A stretch of 64,000 nucleotides of DNA from the NCBI RefSeq assembly GCF_042453785.1, contig NC_091669.1, positions 29,715,001 to 29,779,000 of the forward strand. The letters run 5' to 3'. Shown piece by piece: positions 48,385 to 60,800 of the stretch (the first letter of the stretch is position 1; each line of letters opens with the position of its first letter). This stretch comes from Malus domestica (lineage: Eukaryota; Streptophyta; Magnoliopsida; Rosales; Rosaceae). The translations under genes were made by a program, and so were the position numbers. Under the pieces are notes generated by a model. The model did not search any database. It worked only from the letters and a program-made list of their open reading frames with translations, and was not told the origin of the DNA.

Positions 48385-49844
48385 TGTTGGAAAATATTAG
48401 TATTTTGGTTTATTTGAATGTTTGGTTTTTTAGGCTTAGCCCGTTAGAATTAGGTTTTGTTAGGAATTAGGGTTAGTTTATTATAAATAGGGTGCTTTGT
48501 TATTCATTAGAGAATAAGAAATCATTCACAATATAACCTCTTGGGTTATATAACCATCATGGCAATCTTTCGTTTACTTAATAAAATTATATTAGTATAT
48601 ATTCAGTTTGTTCGTTTGTTTATTGCGTACTCTGATATTCAACTTAGTATCAGAGCAGGTTAAATCCTTCGGGAATTAATCTGTTTTGGGGTTGATATCG
48701 ATTTGTTTGTCTGTTCAATATCAGTTATGTTGTTAAAAGAAAGATGGTTGAATTTGTTTGCTTGGGAGGGCCGAGGCACACCGTGCTGAACCCAGAACCC
48801 CAGTTTGAGACCACTGCCACACTAGATCGATTCCTCTCATACCCGCATCACCACCCACACTTCACTGCCTGCCTGAACCTTCCGTGCATCGTCACCCAGC
48901 CACCAGCTTTTATACCAGGTTTGCATCATCGCACCACCAGCCACGCCACACCGCCTTGTTGCCCAGAACTCGGACATGTACGATCCTATTATTGTTAGCA
49001 TCTGACGTTGTAAATTAGCCCTGAACCTGTAAACCCGTCCGCCCATCTGCACGCTGCCGCTGCAATCAGAAACCCAGCACATCTGTCGTTCGAATCCACC
49101 CCGTCGCCAAGCCACCCAATCACGCCTCCACCCATTGCTTGAAATCTCACAGCCGTCACTTGCTTCCTCGCCTGAAAAGCTGCAACCACACCTCGGAGTC
49201 TGGGTTTAGAATGTTGGTCTGCACATGTTTTGCGCCCATTTTGCTACCAGAACCGAAGAAAGAAGAAGGAAAAGAAAGAAAAAAAAAATAGAAAAAGAAA
49301 ACAGGAAAAAGGAAAAAAAAGAAAAAAATGTATGGAGCCCACAATCTGTTGGGCTATTATGATTTGTTTGAAGGCCTTTAGTTGGGCCTTGTTGATTGAA
49401 GCCTGGATTGTTCGTTTGCTTGCTTGATTGCTTGCTCGCTTGTCTGTCTGTCCGTGTTGCGGAGTCTGCCTATTTGTCTGTTCGCGTTGCGGAGCCTGCC
49501 TGTCTGTCTGTCCGCCTAACAGAGCCTGTTCACATCTGCTTGTTTGCAAACCCATGTCGTATACCGCCATGCGTTTGAGAGGGGGTGTTGGAAAATATTA
49601 GTATTTTGGTTTATTTGAATGTTTGGTTTTTTGGGCTTAACCCGTTAGAATTAGGTTTTGTTAGAAATTATGGTTAGTTTATTATAAATAAGGTGCTTTG
49701 TTATTCATTAGAGAATAAGAAGTCATTCACAATGTAGCCTCTTGGATTATATAGCCGTCATGGCAATCTTTCGTTTACTTAATAAAATTATATTAGTTTA
49801 TATTCAGTTTGTTCGTTTGTTCATTGTGTGCTCTGATATTCAAC
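48385..49844 (+). mobile_element. TRIM-like small LTR retrotransposon (1,460 bp)
   Basis: Two 259 bp direct repeats (48385-48643 and 49586-49844) begin TGTTGGAAAATATTAG and end GATATTCAAC, differing at only a dozen or so bases. Just inside the left one is TTAGTATCAGAGCAGG, a primer-binding site complementary to initiator tRNA-Met. Just before the right one is a purine tract, GAGAGGGGG. The 940 bp interior encodes no gag or pol, only short His/Pro-rich frames. Both outer flanks share CCATTTAT overlapping the ends, consistent with a target duplication. This fits a terminal-repeat retrotransposon in miniature. Confidence 0.85.
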
Positions 49845-50021
49845 CATTTATATTATAACAACCTTGTTCGCTTGCAAGTATTTTGTGTGATTTTAACCTC
49901 TTTTGCACAAGTACCTAAAAATCCTATCATTATCCAATCCAATTCAATCTTACGTATTATGTTAATATGACTTATAGAATGAAATCTAAAACATTTTAAA
50001 TTGAAAGTTAATAGCAACACT

Positions 50022-50402
50022 TAGGGCTGGTTTGGTATTGCTGTGCTTTGAAAAAAAAACTGATGTGAGAATAAGCGGCTGTGCTGTGAGAATAAGCGGC
50101 TGTGAAATAAATCAGCATAGTGTTTGGTAAACTTTTTTGTAAAAGTGCTTTTGGAAAAAAAAAACAGTCTGATAGTGGGTCTTTTCATTAAAGAAGCATT
50201 GTAGCTCCGTGTGCTTTGAAAAAAAACCAGTTTTCCAAAGCTGCAAATAGCAGCTTTAGCTTTTTCCTTTGATTTCAGCTTATTCTCACAGCAACTTCCA
50301 AAATAAGCCCTTTTTTTCAGTTTACCAAACACCTAAAACCCTCATAGCTTTTTTTCATGGGTGCTTTTTTTTTAAGCACCTCACTCCCAAACTAGGTCTT
50401 AT
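50022..50402. mobile_element. Probable hAT-like MITE
   Basis: The left end GGGCTGGTTTGGTATTGCTG is roughly inverted at the right as CTCCCAAACTAGGTC. Internal AGTGCTTTT / AAAAGCAC words are inverted as well. A direct repeat (GAGAATAAGCGGCTGTG, twice at about 50068-50104) is internal. Exact ends are uncertain. Confidence 0.55.
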
Positions 50403-51235
50403 TCATATCAGTAGCTTTTTCTTTATAAATAAAACTTAGGGATATATCCCAAGTGGTTAATTATGACTCAATATAAACTCTTCAATATGATATACCACAT
50501 TTGAATTTGAGTTTACCATGTACCTTACCCAAGATGCTACAGCAGCTGGGAATATCTCAAAAAACCAACTCAGATTATGATACTACTCAGCAAACCAATC
50601 CTTTGGGTTGTTAACAATGTTTAAACTATATAGATCGGTTTTGTATTTCAATTGCAAGATCTGAGTACAATGGTATATATGTGCTGCTAAATAAATTCTG
50701 CTCTTGGACTTGTCAGTGTATCTCGCAGCTGCAACCGGCCAAAACCTCCCGTAAGACTTCAATATATATGGCTGTGCTAAGGTTTCTTTTGTGTAGATCA
50801 AAAGCATATAAGGATAATCATGCATGCGATAGGATTAAACTGAAAAACACTTGGAATTATCAACTTGATAAACATGCAAACTTATCAATTTAGGTGTTAA
50901 CTAACATTCTAAATAACAAGGCAACCAGGAGCTGATTCATCAAGTCCAAACCAAAATAACGGTAATAACCAAATCAGGATCAATTCGTAAGCCCAAAACC
51001 ATGCAGCCAAAACTAAATGTATTTGAACCAAAATAAACCTAATTACAAAAAATGCATATGCATGACAAACTTACCTGAGTGTATCTAAAATGCTTGACAT
51101 TCTTATGATCAAGAGCACGAGAGACAAACTTAGACTTAAATAATTATAACCGAAAACATGCACTAGTATAAGAAATTACAAACTCAAGCATTTTGTTAGA
51201 AATTGCCAATTTTACACAAATGTCTTTCAGTCTAG
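50403..51235. other. Spacer, no supported gene
   Basis: AT-rich with short frames lacking motifs. Confidence 0.45.
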
Positions 51236-51254
51236 AAGTTTATGTGATCATTCT

Positions 51255-51535
51255 TAGTGCTTTAAACCTGATGGGTGGTGATTTAGGCCTTCCAAAGCAT
51301 CATTCACAACAGCCCACTTGAGTGGCTGATTTCCCCCACCATTTCTGGAGCGGGGTCGTAATCAAAAACAAAAAAAAAAACAAAAAATATGACCTTTGAA
51401 AAGAAAAGCACTCACAATGTTTTGACATGTCGAGGCACGCAGGCATTCTTAGTCCAGTGATTGCGCCACAAACAACAATACCTTCAACTTCAAGATTGCT
51501 TAGAAACAAATCAATGACTATTGGGGTAAGATGCC
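51255..51535 (-). pseudogene. Two exon-like fragments of an unidentified gene
   Basis: On the minus strand, an exon-like frame (about 51530-51415) reads AWHLTPIVIDLFLSNLEVEG followed by IVVCGAITGLRMPACLDMS, and ends KHC at a good donor (GTGAGT). A second frame (about 51345-51268) reads QPLKWAVVNDALEGLNHHPS and closes GLKH*. Composition and splice context look like real protein coding sequence, unlike the surroundings. I cannot name the family and no other exons are visible. It may be a relic of a duplicated gene. Confidence 0.4.
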
Positions 51536-51539
51536 ATGC

Positions 51540-52467
51540 TTTTTGTTCATGCCGCTTTTATCCAATACTTCTGTAAATACTGTTTTATTTGGTTTTTCTT
51601 TTTTAGAAATTGAGTGACGATAAAATATTTACATTAAGACCCGTGAGATTGAATAAATTGATGTCAAAATTGCCAGTCACAGTCACGAAACTCAAACCTA
51701 ATAAATCTTTCACTTGGAAATGAAACTAAGTGATTTTCTTTTGGCATGAAGCACAAACATAATTTGAAAAACAAAAAAACAAAAAACAAAAAAAAACACA
51801 TCATCAAGCAATATCAAAGGAAAGCCAGAATGGGAATGGGGAGTGGGGCCTCTCACCGTCCTTTTCTTTTTCCTTTCTCTTTTTAAATTTTTCTTTACCT
51901 AACTAACTCAACTGCCAATATAAAATATAAAAAGAACTAACTCAACTAGTTGATCTTTAGTCGGAATGGGGAGGTGAGTTCGCAAAGCATGTTTAGCTTC
52001 TCATACAATTTTTTTTTTTTGCATTTGGTCATTAGATTCAACAAATTTAACAGGGACAATGGACAAGGCTAAACTAGATTGTGTGAGAAGTTAAACAAGG
52101 TGTATATTTATCATTAATTATTGATTCATACACATATGTGTATATAGTGTTTAGCTTACAACTCAACTATTAAAAGTAGACTAATTTAGTGGTATAACAC
52201 GTGTTAAAAATTATGTAAAAGATCTAACAACTAATTGCATTTTGCAATCTTCAGATTTGAGGTGATTTTCAAAATGGGTTAAGAGGCTCTAATTTTTTTG
52301 ACATTGCACTTTGAGGTTTTCAAATTAGGTAATGCTAGATAGACTAAATTTGTAGACTAAATTTTTAAATTAAAGAAAATGAAAGTTGATGATTGGTTTA
52401 TTATTTAAAGCGTTGATAAGCGAGCTAATTTATATTGGTAATACATTATTTAGTTTGTAAAGTTTGA
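51540..52467. other. Spacer, no supported gene
   Basis: AT-rich sequence. No frame with recognisable composition. Confidence 0.45.
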
Positions 52468-52638
52468 GAAATTTTTAGTTGTGACGGGAACACAAGTGGT
52501 ACACCACGTGTTTTAATAGGAATTGTGGGAAATTTTATTTTTTAAGTTATTAACTTTTTAGCACACATATCCCACCATTTGTTTAGTAACACGTGATACA
52601 CCATCCCATATACCGGTCACACTGAAAAATCTCTCGTA
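52468..52638. mobile_element. Small inverted-repeat MITE, second family member
   Basis: Contains GAAATTTTTAGTTGTGACGG, AGTGGTACACCACGTGTT and, inverted at the other end, ACACGTGATACACCATCC and CACTGAAAAATCTCTC. Same family as 43752-43930, opposite orientation. Confidence 0.8.
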
Positions 52639-52657
52639 AATTTTGCCTAAAAATTTA

Positions 52658-52805
52658 GGGGTGTGCTATCCACACACCCCAAATTAATTCTCACACACCC
52701 CTTGTTAATTTCTGTTCGTTGATCTTCTTTAATTCATCCGATCCGATGACCGAAAATTAAAAGAGTGTGTGAGAAGTAAAATGGGGTGTGTGGATATCAC
52801 ACCCC
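52658..52805. mobile_element. 148 bp MITE with 8 bp target duplication
   Basis: GGGGTGTGCTATCCACACAC on the left is inverted on the right (GTGTGTGGATATCACACCCC). Perfect 8 bp flanks AAAATTTA (52650-52657 and 52806-52813) suggest a hAT-type transposase. Confidence 0.88.
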
Positions 52806-53051
52806 AAAATTTAATCTCTCTAGTATTACCCCTTGAAATTATATCAGCGTAGGACCCTTTGGTTGCATAACTAAAAGGAAAAAGGAAAATCCGTTTCTAT
52901 AGGCTTTTGACCGAGAGTCATGCGTCATGAATTGCACATGCAGCGTGCCCTATATCCCTCTATTTTCAAACCCCACATGGATCCCCTTCCTCAATCTACG
53001 CATAATTGCTCGGCCAATTAGTTAGACAACACAAGCACAGCAAAATCCTCT

Positions 53052-53060
53052 CTATAAATA
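53052..53060 (+). promoter_or_regulatory. TATA box of the E6-like gene
   Basis: CTATAAATA lies about 55 bp before the start codon, in a 5' flank without other open frames. This position is right for a short-leader plant gene. Confidence 0.65.
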
Positions 53061-53111
53061 AGCTTCAAAAATACAAGACATTACACCACCAAGTCCTAAA
53101 CCCTAAAAGCA

Positions 53112-53999
53112 ATGGCTTCTTTTGCAAAACCACTGCCATTTTTCTTCCTTCTGGTGCTAGTTTGCTCTTCTTTTATACGCATCATTCATGCTAGACAGAG
53201 CGTGTCTTTCAGCAAGGTCACCCACGACAACAACAACAACAACGACAAAAACGATAATTATGTTATGGAGGCGGAGGCCGAAGCACCAACGCCAGCACTA
53301 CAAGTAGTAGCAGAGGCACCGGAACTAGTACCAACACCGGCACCGACACCAAGTTACACCGAAAGAGACCATGGCAGCAACAGCGGCCTTTATGGTCTTG
53401 GCTCGACCAATTCCCCTTCCACGAAGGAGACTCCAACCACAATTACCGATGTTGAAGATCAAATTTTGAGTGAAGAACTTAGCGGTGAAAGTTTTGATCA
53501 TCCAAAAGGTAATTACGAAAGCACCAACTTGTACAACAAGGACAACATTAATCAGGACACTGGCTACACCGGCAACAGCTACTATGTCAAAAACTACGAT
53601 AGCAGAGGAGGCTACAACCGCAATCCCCCGAGTGGAGGCAATGGGATTAGTGAACAGCAAGGGATTAGTAAACAGGACATTGGCTACACCGTCAACAGTT
53701 ACTACGTTAAAAATTTCGATGGCAGAGGAGGCTACAACCGCAATCCCCCCGGTGGAGGCAATGAGATTAGTGAACAGCAAGGGATGAGTGATACAAGGTT
53801 TCTGGAAAATGGTAAATACTATCATGATGTGAAGAATGAGATCAAAAATAATAATTTCAATGGTAACTACGAATCAGATGGGAGAGGAAGTACCAGAAAT
53901 GATGTTGAGGGCTATTATGGCAACAGTCACAGCTCCAATGAATTCAACACCATGGAGGAGTATGATAGGTACCAGAAGACCCAAGGATATGTGCCCTAA
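53112..53999 (+). CDS. E6-like secreted cell-wall/fibre-type protein
   Basis: An intronless 295-residue protein. Residues 1-27 are a signal peptide (FFLLVLVCSSFIRIIHA). An Asn/Asp-rich stretch follows, then an Ala/Pro-rich tract (APTPALQVVAEAPELVPTPA), then Tyr/Asn/Gly-rich repeats. The diagnostic E6 block MSDTRFLENGKYYHDVKNE is near residue 229, and the end is EYDRYQKTQGYVP. E6 proteins were first known from cotton fibre and are presumed cell-wall or apoplastic; their biochemical role is not established. Residues 148-187 and 188-227 are a 40-residue tandem duplication (GYTGNSYYVKNYDSRGGYN, GYTVNSYYVKNFDGRGGYN) with a matching 120 bp DNA repeat. The start follows the TATA box and is the only Met giving a signal peptide. 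Confidence 0.9.
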   Translation: MASFAKPLPFFFLLVLVCSSFIRIIHARQSVSFSKVTHDNNNNNDKNDNYVMEAEAEAPTPALQVVAEAPELVPTPAPTPSYTERDHGSNSGLYGLGSTNSPSTKETPTTITDVEDQILSEELSGESFDHPKGNYESTNLYNKDNINQDTGYTGNSYYVKNYDSRGGYNRNPPSGGNGISEQQGISKQDIGYTVNSYYVKNFDGRGGYNRNPPGGGNEISEQQGMSDTRFLENGKYYHDVKNEIKNNNFNGNYESDGRGSTRNDVEGYYGNSHSSNEFNTMEEYDRYQKTQGYVP

Positions 54000-54600
54000 A
54001 TGATATTTATGTTACACTTTGCACAATTATGTCCAACATACAGAGAGATCTCATGTTTTTAGGTGTGCGTTGAAAACTTAATCAATATATAAGAGATTTT
54101 ATGGTTTGTTTTGGAATTCCATTTGTCTTTTGTATATGTTTTCGCTATAAAAATTAAACCCTTTCACTCCTAACAAGTTTCTAATTCGCCAATTCTTCAT
54201 ACTTTCGAATATATTTATATGGATGAGTGTCCAAAGATGATTTTTTGGTGTAAATAGAAATACTGTTTTCCCTTTTACAAACATCTGCTCAACTGTTATA
54301 AATTATATGGGTGCCATGTTAATGTCACATTATTTTCATTTTGTTATATCTAGAAGGTTTAGTCTGAATTCATATTAGTTAAAGAGTCATTGGGTTAGCT
54401 AGGCAAATTATCTTATCTTATTCTTTTGTCCAAGGATAGAAGATTTTATTGAATTGGAATAGAAACGTATATAGAAGATTTTATTGAATTGGAATAGAAA
54501 CGTATACATCGGATGCCACATCATTGAACTACCAAACAAATTTTTTACTCTAGCCTTTTTTTACCCCTATTTTTAAAATAATTTAAGCAGTACCAAACCA
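54000..54600. other. E6 3' flank and spacer
   Basis: Non-coding. A direct repeat (ATAGAAGATTTTATTGAATTGG, at about 54436 and 54471; key word GATTTTATTGAATTGG) adjoins the transposon-derived fragment. Confidence 0.5.
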
Positions 54601-54619
54601 GTACAAGCGCGGAGATCAA

Positions 54620-54935
54620 ACAAGAACTCTACTGACCTCAAGTGTTGCTTCAAACAGTGTATGTCGTATGGAAAAATTTCAATCGTAGCCTCCGGCTAAA
54701 CTTCACCTCTAGGGCTCTAACCACTCCCACAAGGGTCTGAGAATCAGATTCTATATCAACCTAGATAAATCCTTTCTCCACACAAGCCACCCGCCCTCAC
54801 CGGCTTCCGCCTCGACCATGATACTCCATTCGCAATGAATTGGTCACAACCACCCGGACCTTGAAATAGACCCGCAAAATTTCTTGCCACCCACCCAGGG
54901 GGGACCGACTTAGGGGCAAGGGGGGTCAGCTGACC
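54620..54935 (-). pseudogene. RNase H-like domain fragment (LINE-derived)
   Basis: The minus strand has GWVARNFAGLFQGPGG, then in a shifted frame IMVEAEA, then a broken IESDSQTLVGVVRALE. The arrangement of a GxxxRNxxG strand, an AEAxAxR-type helix and an ESDSxxLV strand is the RVT_3/RNase H fold found at the end of plant L1-like LINEs. Several stops and frameshifts make it a relic. Confidence 0.55.
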
Positions 54936-55067
54936 CTCCAAACTCTAGTGAATCTCCATAGATGACTTGGATGTTGCCTTTTTTAAGGTTAGAGTTGCCT
55001 TTCATATATGCCCTTCAATTGCTTGATAAAATGCGTTAGAGATGTGTTGCCCCTTTACAATCTAGTC

Positions 55068-55335
55068 CTAATGGGAACTTTAACGAAAAACACCCGATAC
55101 TGTTCACTTTAACGAAAAATCACATTTTTACACTAAAAAGTCAATCCTAGTACTATTCACTTTACCCTTTATTTTGTCCTTATCATTAAAACTCAAAATT
55201 TTCAAGCCCTTTTCATTAGTTTTCCTATACCGGGAACTTTAACGAAAAGCACCCGGTACTGTTCACTTTAACGAAAAACCACATTTTTACACTAAAAATT
55301 CAATCCTGGTACTATTCACTTTACCCTTTATTTTA
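55068..55335 (+). repeat. Tandem copies of a short dispersed repeat
   Basis: GGGAACTTTAACGAAAA, CGGTACTGTTCACTTTAACG and CACATTTTTACACTAAAAA are each present twice (from about 55073 and 55232), followed by CTATTCACTTTACCCTTTAT. This is a duplicated small repeat, probably a MITE. Confidence 0.75.
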
Positions 55336-56060
55336 GGAAGAAAAAAACAATCCAAAAATGCAAAGTAAATGAAATGGTGATATCAAAGAATAACAAAGCA
55401 TCATCATTCTTGGACAAACATATTAATAAGATGCAATGATATCAAACATTGTTAGTGTGTTCAAGATAAATGTGTTTCTTCGTTAAGCATTTATATGGGA
55501 GCAACTTTGGAACATGTTAGTTACCTACTCAAATGAGGCATTAACATGTGTGTATTATGTCTTTTCAAATGACTTCAAGTCTATCAAGACTCGATGAAAT
55601 GACAATATACATGCTATTTCTGATATATAAAAAAAAAAGTGCGCGCTACGTGCGCTATTCTTCTTTTCATCTCGTCTTGCGCAGGCACTAATTTAGAAAA
55701 TGTCGAACTATGCACCCAGCAATCGCTGTATGATTCCAGGTACAATGCAGAACACCATTGACAATTAACGGACACATTCAACCAATCCAATCTCCAATGA
55801 GCAATCAAAGTTAAAAAAAAAAACGAAGAAATAAATAACAATTTAAAAGCAGGAAAGGAAGAACAGCACAGATGTATGATGTATCAACATAATAAATGTC
55901 CAACCAAAATATAAGCAACTACTGCAATATTCGAAAATCCATGCCCGAAATATCGGTACTTAAATCCAAATGTATAGCAATTTGACTAAAACAAAGTAAA
56001 TCCAATTGTATGGCAATGTCTAAATTCCTAAACTAAGAAATTAATTATAAAACAAACATG
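55336..56060. other. Spacer downstream of H3
   Basis: AT-rich, presumably including the histone gene's 3' end. No other gene is seen. Confidence 0.45.
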
Positions 56061-56065
56061 CGCGT

Positions 56066-56764
<699 letters not shown>

Positions 56765-56961
56765 TTCTTCACAATAAAAGATGCAAAAGAATTTGAAAAT
56801 CAGAGTGACGAAGAACCGATCAGAAAGAAACACAAAGATTACGAACTCAAACAAATTGGAAGATAACAAACTCGAACCTTTCGAGAGGGGAGAAATTAGG
56901 GTTTTGATATTCACACTTCGTCAAGTCGCGAATGAGATAGAAGGAGGGAATGAGAAAACGG

Positions 56962-56970
56962 TTATTTATA
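56962..56970 (-). promoter_or_regulatory. TATA box of the H3 gene
   Basis: TATAAATAA on the minus strand lies about 200 bp before the H3 start codon, leaving room for a leader. Confidence 0.55.
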
Positions 56971-57412
56971 GTGGTAGAGGCGGTTGAAAACGTGGGCTAC
57001 AAGTCTTCTGCAACAACTAGGGTTTGGAGGGGGTTTTAATTTCGGAAATATCTTAATCCTCGTGATTTGTCTCTGATTGGCTGAATTGCTGATTCGTGGA
57101 TTGCCAACGTGAATTATTTGTGTTTCTTTTGTGAGGGATTCGTGATTAGGAAAGCTTAACAAATAAAAGAGATAAAACGGAAAGAAAAAAAAAAACTGGA
57201 AGTAACGAAAAGAAAACTGTCATGAACCCATAAATCCACGTTGAGCACTAGAAATTATGAGTAGAAGATAAATCTTTCTTCTATTTTGGGTAAAAAAAGG
57301 TTTATCAATTTTTTTTCACTTTTTTTGTTTTCTAGTGATTCCAAGTTCCAACATTTAATTTTGCAACATTTAAGTTTGTCTTCTTGCTTCTAATTGTTTT
57401 CGAATATTGACT

Positions 57413-57575
57413 ATAACAAACGATACTATTTACACTAAGGGAATGGAGGAGTGGCCTAAGCCTTATAATTGATTAACAATAATATGGTTCAAATTCGTCT
57501 TTGGCGAAAATCGAACATAAGATCTCTTACTTACAAGTGAAGAGAAATATCACTAAACCGTAGTACTAAGTCCCA
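57413..57575 (-). mobile_element. tRNA-type SINE copy between H3 and RPN1
   Basis: On the minus strand: GGTTTAGTGATATTTCTC, CACTTGTAAGTAAGAGATC, box-B-like GTTCGATTTTCGCC, then CCCTTAGTGTAAATAGTATC. Same family as 11510-11660. It sits in the shared 5' interval of the divergent H3/RPN1 pair. Confidence 0.6.
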
Positions 57576-57781
57576 AGGTATACCAAGTTTTTAACTAGAA
57601 GATATTCACGCTCTTTATCTTCTCAAATTCAAGAGTCGACCCGTTTGTATTGATCACGTGTTCCGTGTCTACGAAAGTTCATTAATCGGACAGTTCCTTA
57701 AAAAAAACATGTTAAATTTTTGAATATAAGGCCCAATACATCAGCCCAATAAAACAGTGCAGTACAGGGTATTTTTCATTT

Positions 57782-57788
57782 CTATAAA
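57782..57788 (+). promoter_or_regulatory. Possible TATA box of RPN1
   Basis: CTATAAA, 105 bp upstream of the RPN1 start codon. Confidence 0.45.
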
Positions 57789-57892
57789 CCCCCAGCAGAG
57801 GGAGTGTTAAAGAAAGGAAAAGAGTTGTGAGTCGTGACTGAGGTTTTCTTGTTCAAGAGGAAAGCAGAAAGAGGAGAAGACGAACTTCGATC

Positions 57893-60800
57893 ATGGCACC
57901 TCAAGATCCAAACGCCCCAAGCGGAAGCGGCTCCGGCAAGCGCAATGAGGATACCGTTAAAGTCCCCGCAACGGACCCCAAGAAGAAGGACGATAAGAAG
58001 GATGAGGATTTGGTAAGCAAATCCAGGGGTTAGGGTTCCGTTCACTGCCTGTTTGGTTCTCCAGAAAATTTATTAAGCTGAAGTTCCCGCACTAGAAACT
58101 CTCTACTAGCATTGATATTTAGGGTTCGTTCATGTCTATTTGTGTCAAGGCCAGTATTAGCATATAAAATTCAAGTATTTTTTTACTTAATCCAAGTCGT
58201 TTTCAATTTATTTTGTTTCTTGATTAGTCCAAGAGTTCCGATGTGTTCGATTGTTAAATTGATTAACAAGGGTGTTTACTGTTTAGTATTCGATGAAAAT
58301 TTGCTTCTTTAATTGAGCTGCATTGGATTTCCGTGCAGTCTGAGGAGGATTTGGAGTTGAAGAACCAATTAGAGTTGTACGTCGAGAGGGTTCAGGATAC
58401 TGATCCTGGTGTGCAGAAGAATGCTCTAGAGAGTATGAGGTAGACTCTTTTTGTCCTCTTAAAAGTTAGTAATAGACCATCAAGCAAAGTGGTTTGTAAT
58501 GTAATTAGCTTATATGGAACCCTTCACTGTCTATGGCACTATGGGAAATCGCATTCTATGCCATCCTTTTTCCCCTCCGATAACCACTGTCTTTGTGAAT
58601 TATAGTCTATACTTTATCACAAGTCCCAATTTTTATTGAGCAGTTTTTGAGGGAATAGAAAAAATGTGTGGAAATAGCGTGGAGGAATATTTAGGAAATT
58701 CGAAGGGAAAAAATTACTTGATATTCTCAAAGGGAGCCAAGTATAAAATAATATTCACTTTTACAGTGAACTGAATTCCGTGATGCTTTATCCGCTATCT
58801 TTTAAGTTATAGCTACAGGGCCGTTGAACGAAAAAAACACTATCTTTGAGCCCTTTATATTTATGATTATTTGTTTTTATGGCAAAAAAATGAAGGTAAA
58901 GAGGGGTTGACTTTGGGGTATTCTATTGTTCCTCCTAGTGAATCTGTAAAGAGACATTGGTAGTCAGCACTCAGCAGTAAATATGGCACTATAAAGATCC
59001 AAAAGGGTCTTCGGTGGGAAATTGTTTTATCTATGCTTCATTGTTGCTGAACCTAGAGTTTCTAGAAAACATAAAATTATGGAAAGCAGAGGTTTTCTAA
59101 CTCTGACCAACGCTGTTATGGATGTGATGTGTGTGTATGATTATTATGTTATAAATGCAATTTGCACCTGAAAGTATTTTGCAATCTTTGGTTAGTGTAG
59201 AAAGTGATTGATGTGTTATATTCATTTTTTACTTTTACATAGCAGTTACTACGCTTCATACCTGGAGTGGAAGCAGTAATTTTTTCTTATATAGTTTTAT
59301 CTCATAAGAGGTCGCACTTGGTGCGATGGCAAGTGCCTTCGCCCATGAGCGGTAGGTCTCGGGTTTGAGACTTGGGAGCAGCCTCTCCATAAATGGGGGT
59401 AAGGCTAGCCGACATTCACCTCTCCCAGACTCTGCGTAAAGCGGGAGCCTTGTGCACTGGGTACGACTTTTATAGTTTTATCTCATAGGGTGTGACCTGA
59501 CATCACATAAAATTTCATCTCATAGGCAGGAAATCCGTACCTCAACTAGCTCCATGACTTCAGTTCCAAAGCCATTAAAGTATCTTCGCCCACATTATGG
59601 AACTCTAAAAGCTTACTATGAAACAATGGCAGAATCAGAGTTGAAGGTATAATTATTAGTTTCTCATAGAATAGGTGTAGTTCATGTATTTGTACCCTGC
59701 CGACTTTAATATTGTTCACTGTAGTGTAATTAATCTACCTTCTCGTACATGCAGAAATACCTAGCAGATATATTGTCTGTTTTGGCACTGACCATGTCAG
59801 CTGAGGGAGAACGGGTACGCCAATATACTTATTTTAGGATTTCTGTTCAATTATTCTCCTTATTGGTTGGTTGTATTTATTAATACTAGTATACTTGTTC
59901 ATTTTAGTTCTGGTTCACCTTCCTTGTGATATTCAGAATAATTGTGTTCATCTTGTCTATATGTCCACCACTTTCAGGAAAGCTTGAAGTACAGGTTGTT
60001 GGGTTCGGATGGTGATATTGGTTCATGGGGCCATGAATATGTCAGGTCAGACTAATCTAGTTTAGAACTTTCCTCTAGGGAAGTTTTGTGGTATTATAGT
60101 ATCATAATTCCCAATATATTTAGGTTTTTTTGGGGGTTTTAAAGGTTCCTTGGGATTAGTGTCTGAATTTGTGTTCAGAAAATATTTTTTGCTCACTACT
60201 GGTTGACTTTCTTGTTTGTAATCAGGAACTTAGCTGGAGAAATTGCTCAGGAATTTGCTAAGCGACAGGTTTTATGTCTATCCTGTATATATGATGTAAT
60301 AACATTTTTATTTAAAAGTTACTGTAGGTTGTTCGGAGCATATTTTTACGTTGATCTCAATCATTTGTTTACTTGTGAAATTGAGAACATTAGCATAAGC
60401 CAGATTAATATAGCTAGGAATACATGGTTGCAGTGCTTAATATAGCTAAAAACACAAATTGCATGGTCATTTGTTTCTTAGCCATATCTTCTTTTACTTG
60501 TCTATTCTTGGTATCATTAAATTTATTTCTGGAGATGTGTCAATTAATGAGTGAAACAAGACCTTTAATGCTTCATGTCATTGTTTATGGCCTCATTATA
60601 AAAATTTATTCTAAATTTTACTTTGTTATTCTCGTTACAGAGTGAAGAGGCCCCAATTGAAGAATTAATGGAATTAGTGCAGCAAATTGTTGCTTTTCAC
60701 ATGAAGGTAATATTCGTAACACGTTTGCGCTTTGAATTTTTTTCCTTCTTGCTAGGGTAGATGATCAAGTTACACATAAATCCTTGATAGTTTGAAAATG

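Noticed and set aside
49244..49570. Two overlapping frames with Lys- or Phe-rich and Gln/Thr-rich tracts
   Set aside because: Produced by an A/G-rich tract and a TGTCTGTCTG-type repeat inside the TRIM interior.
53325..53825. Long minus-strand frame opposite E6
   Set aside because: Antisense shadow of the repeat-rich E6 coding sequence.
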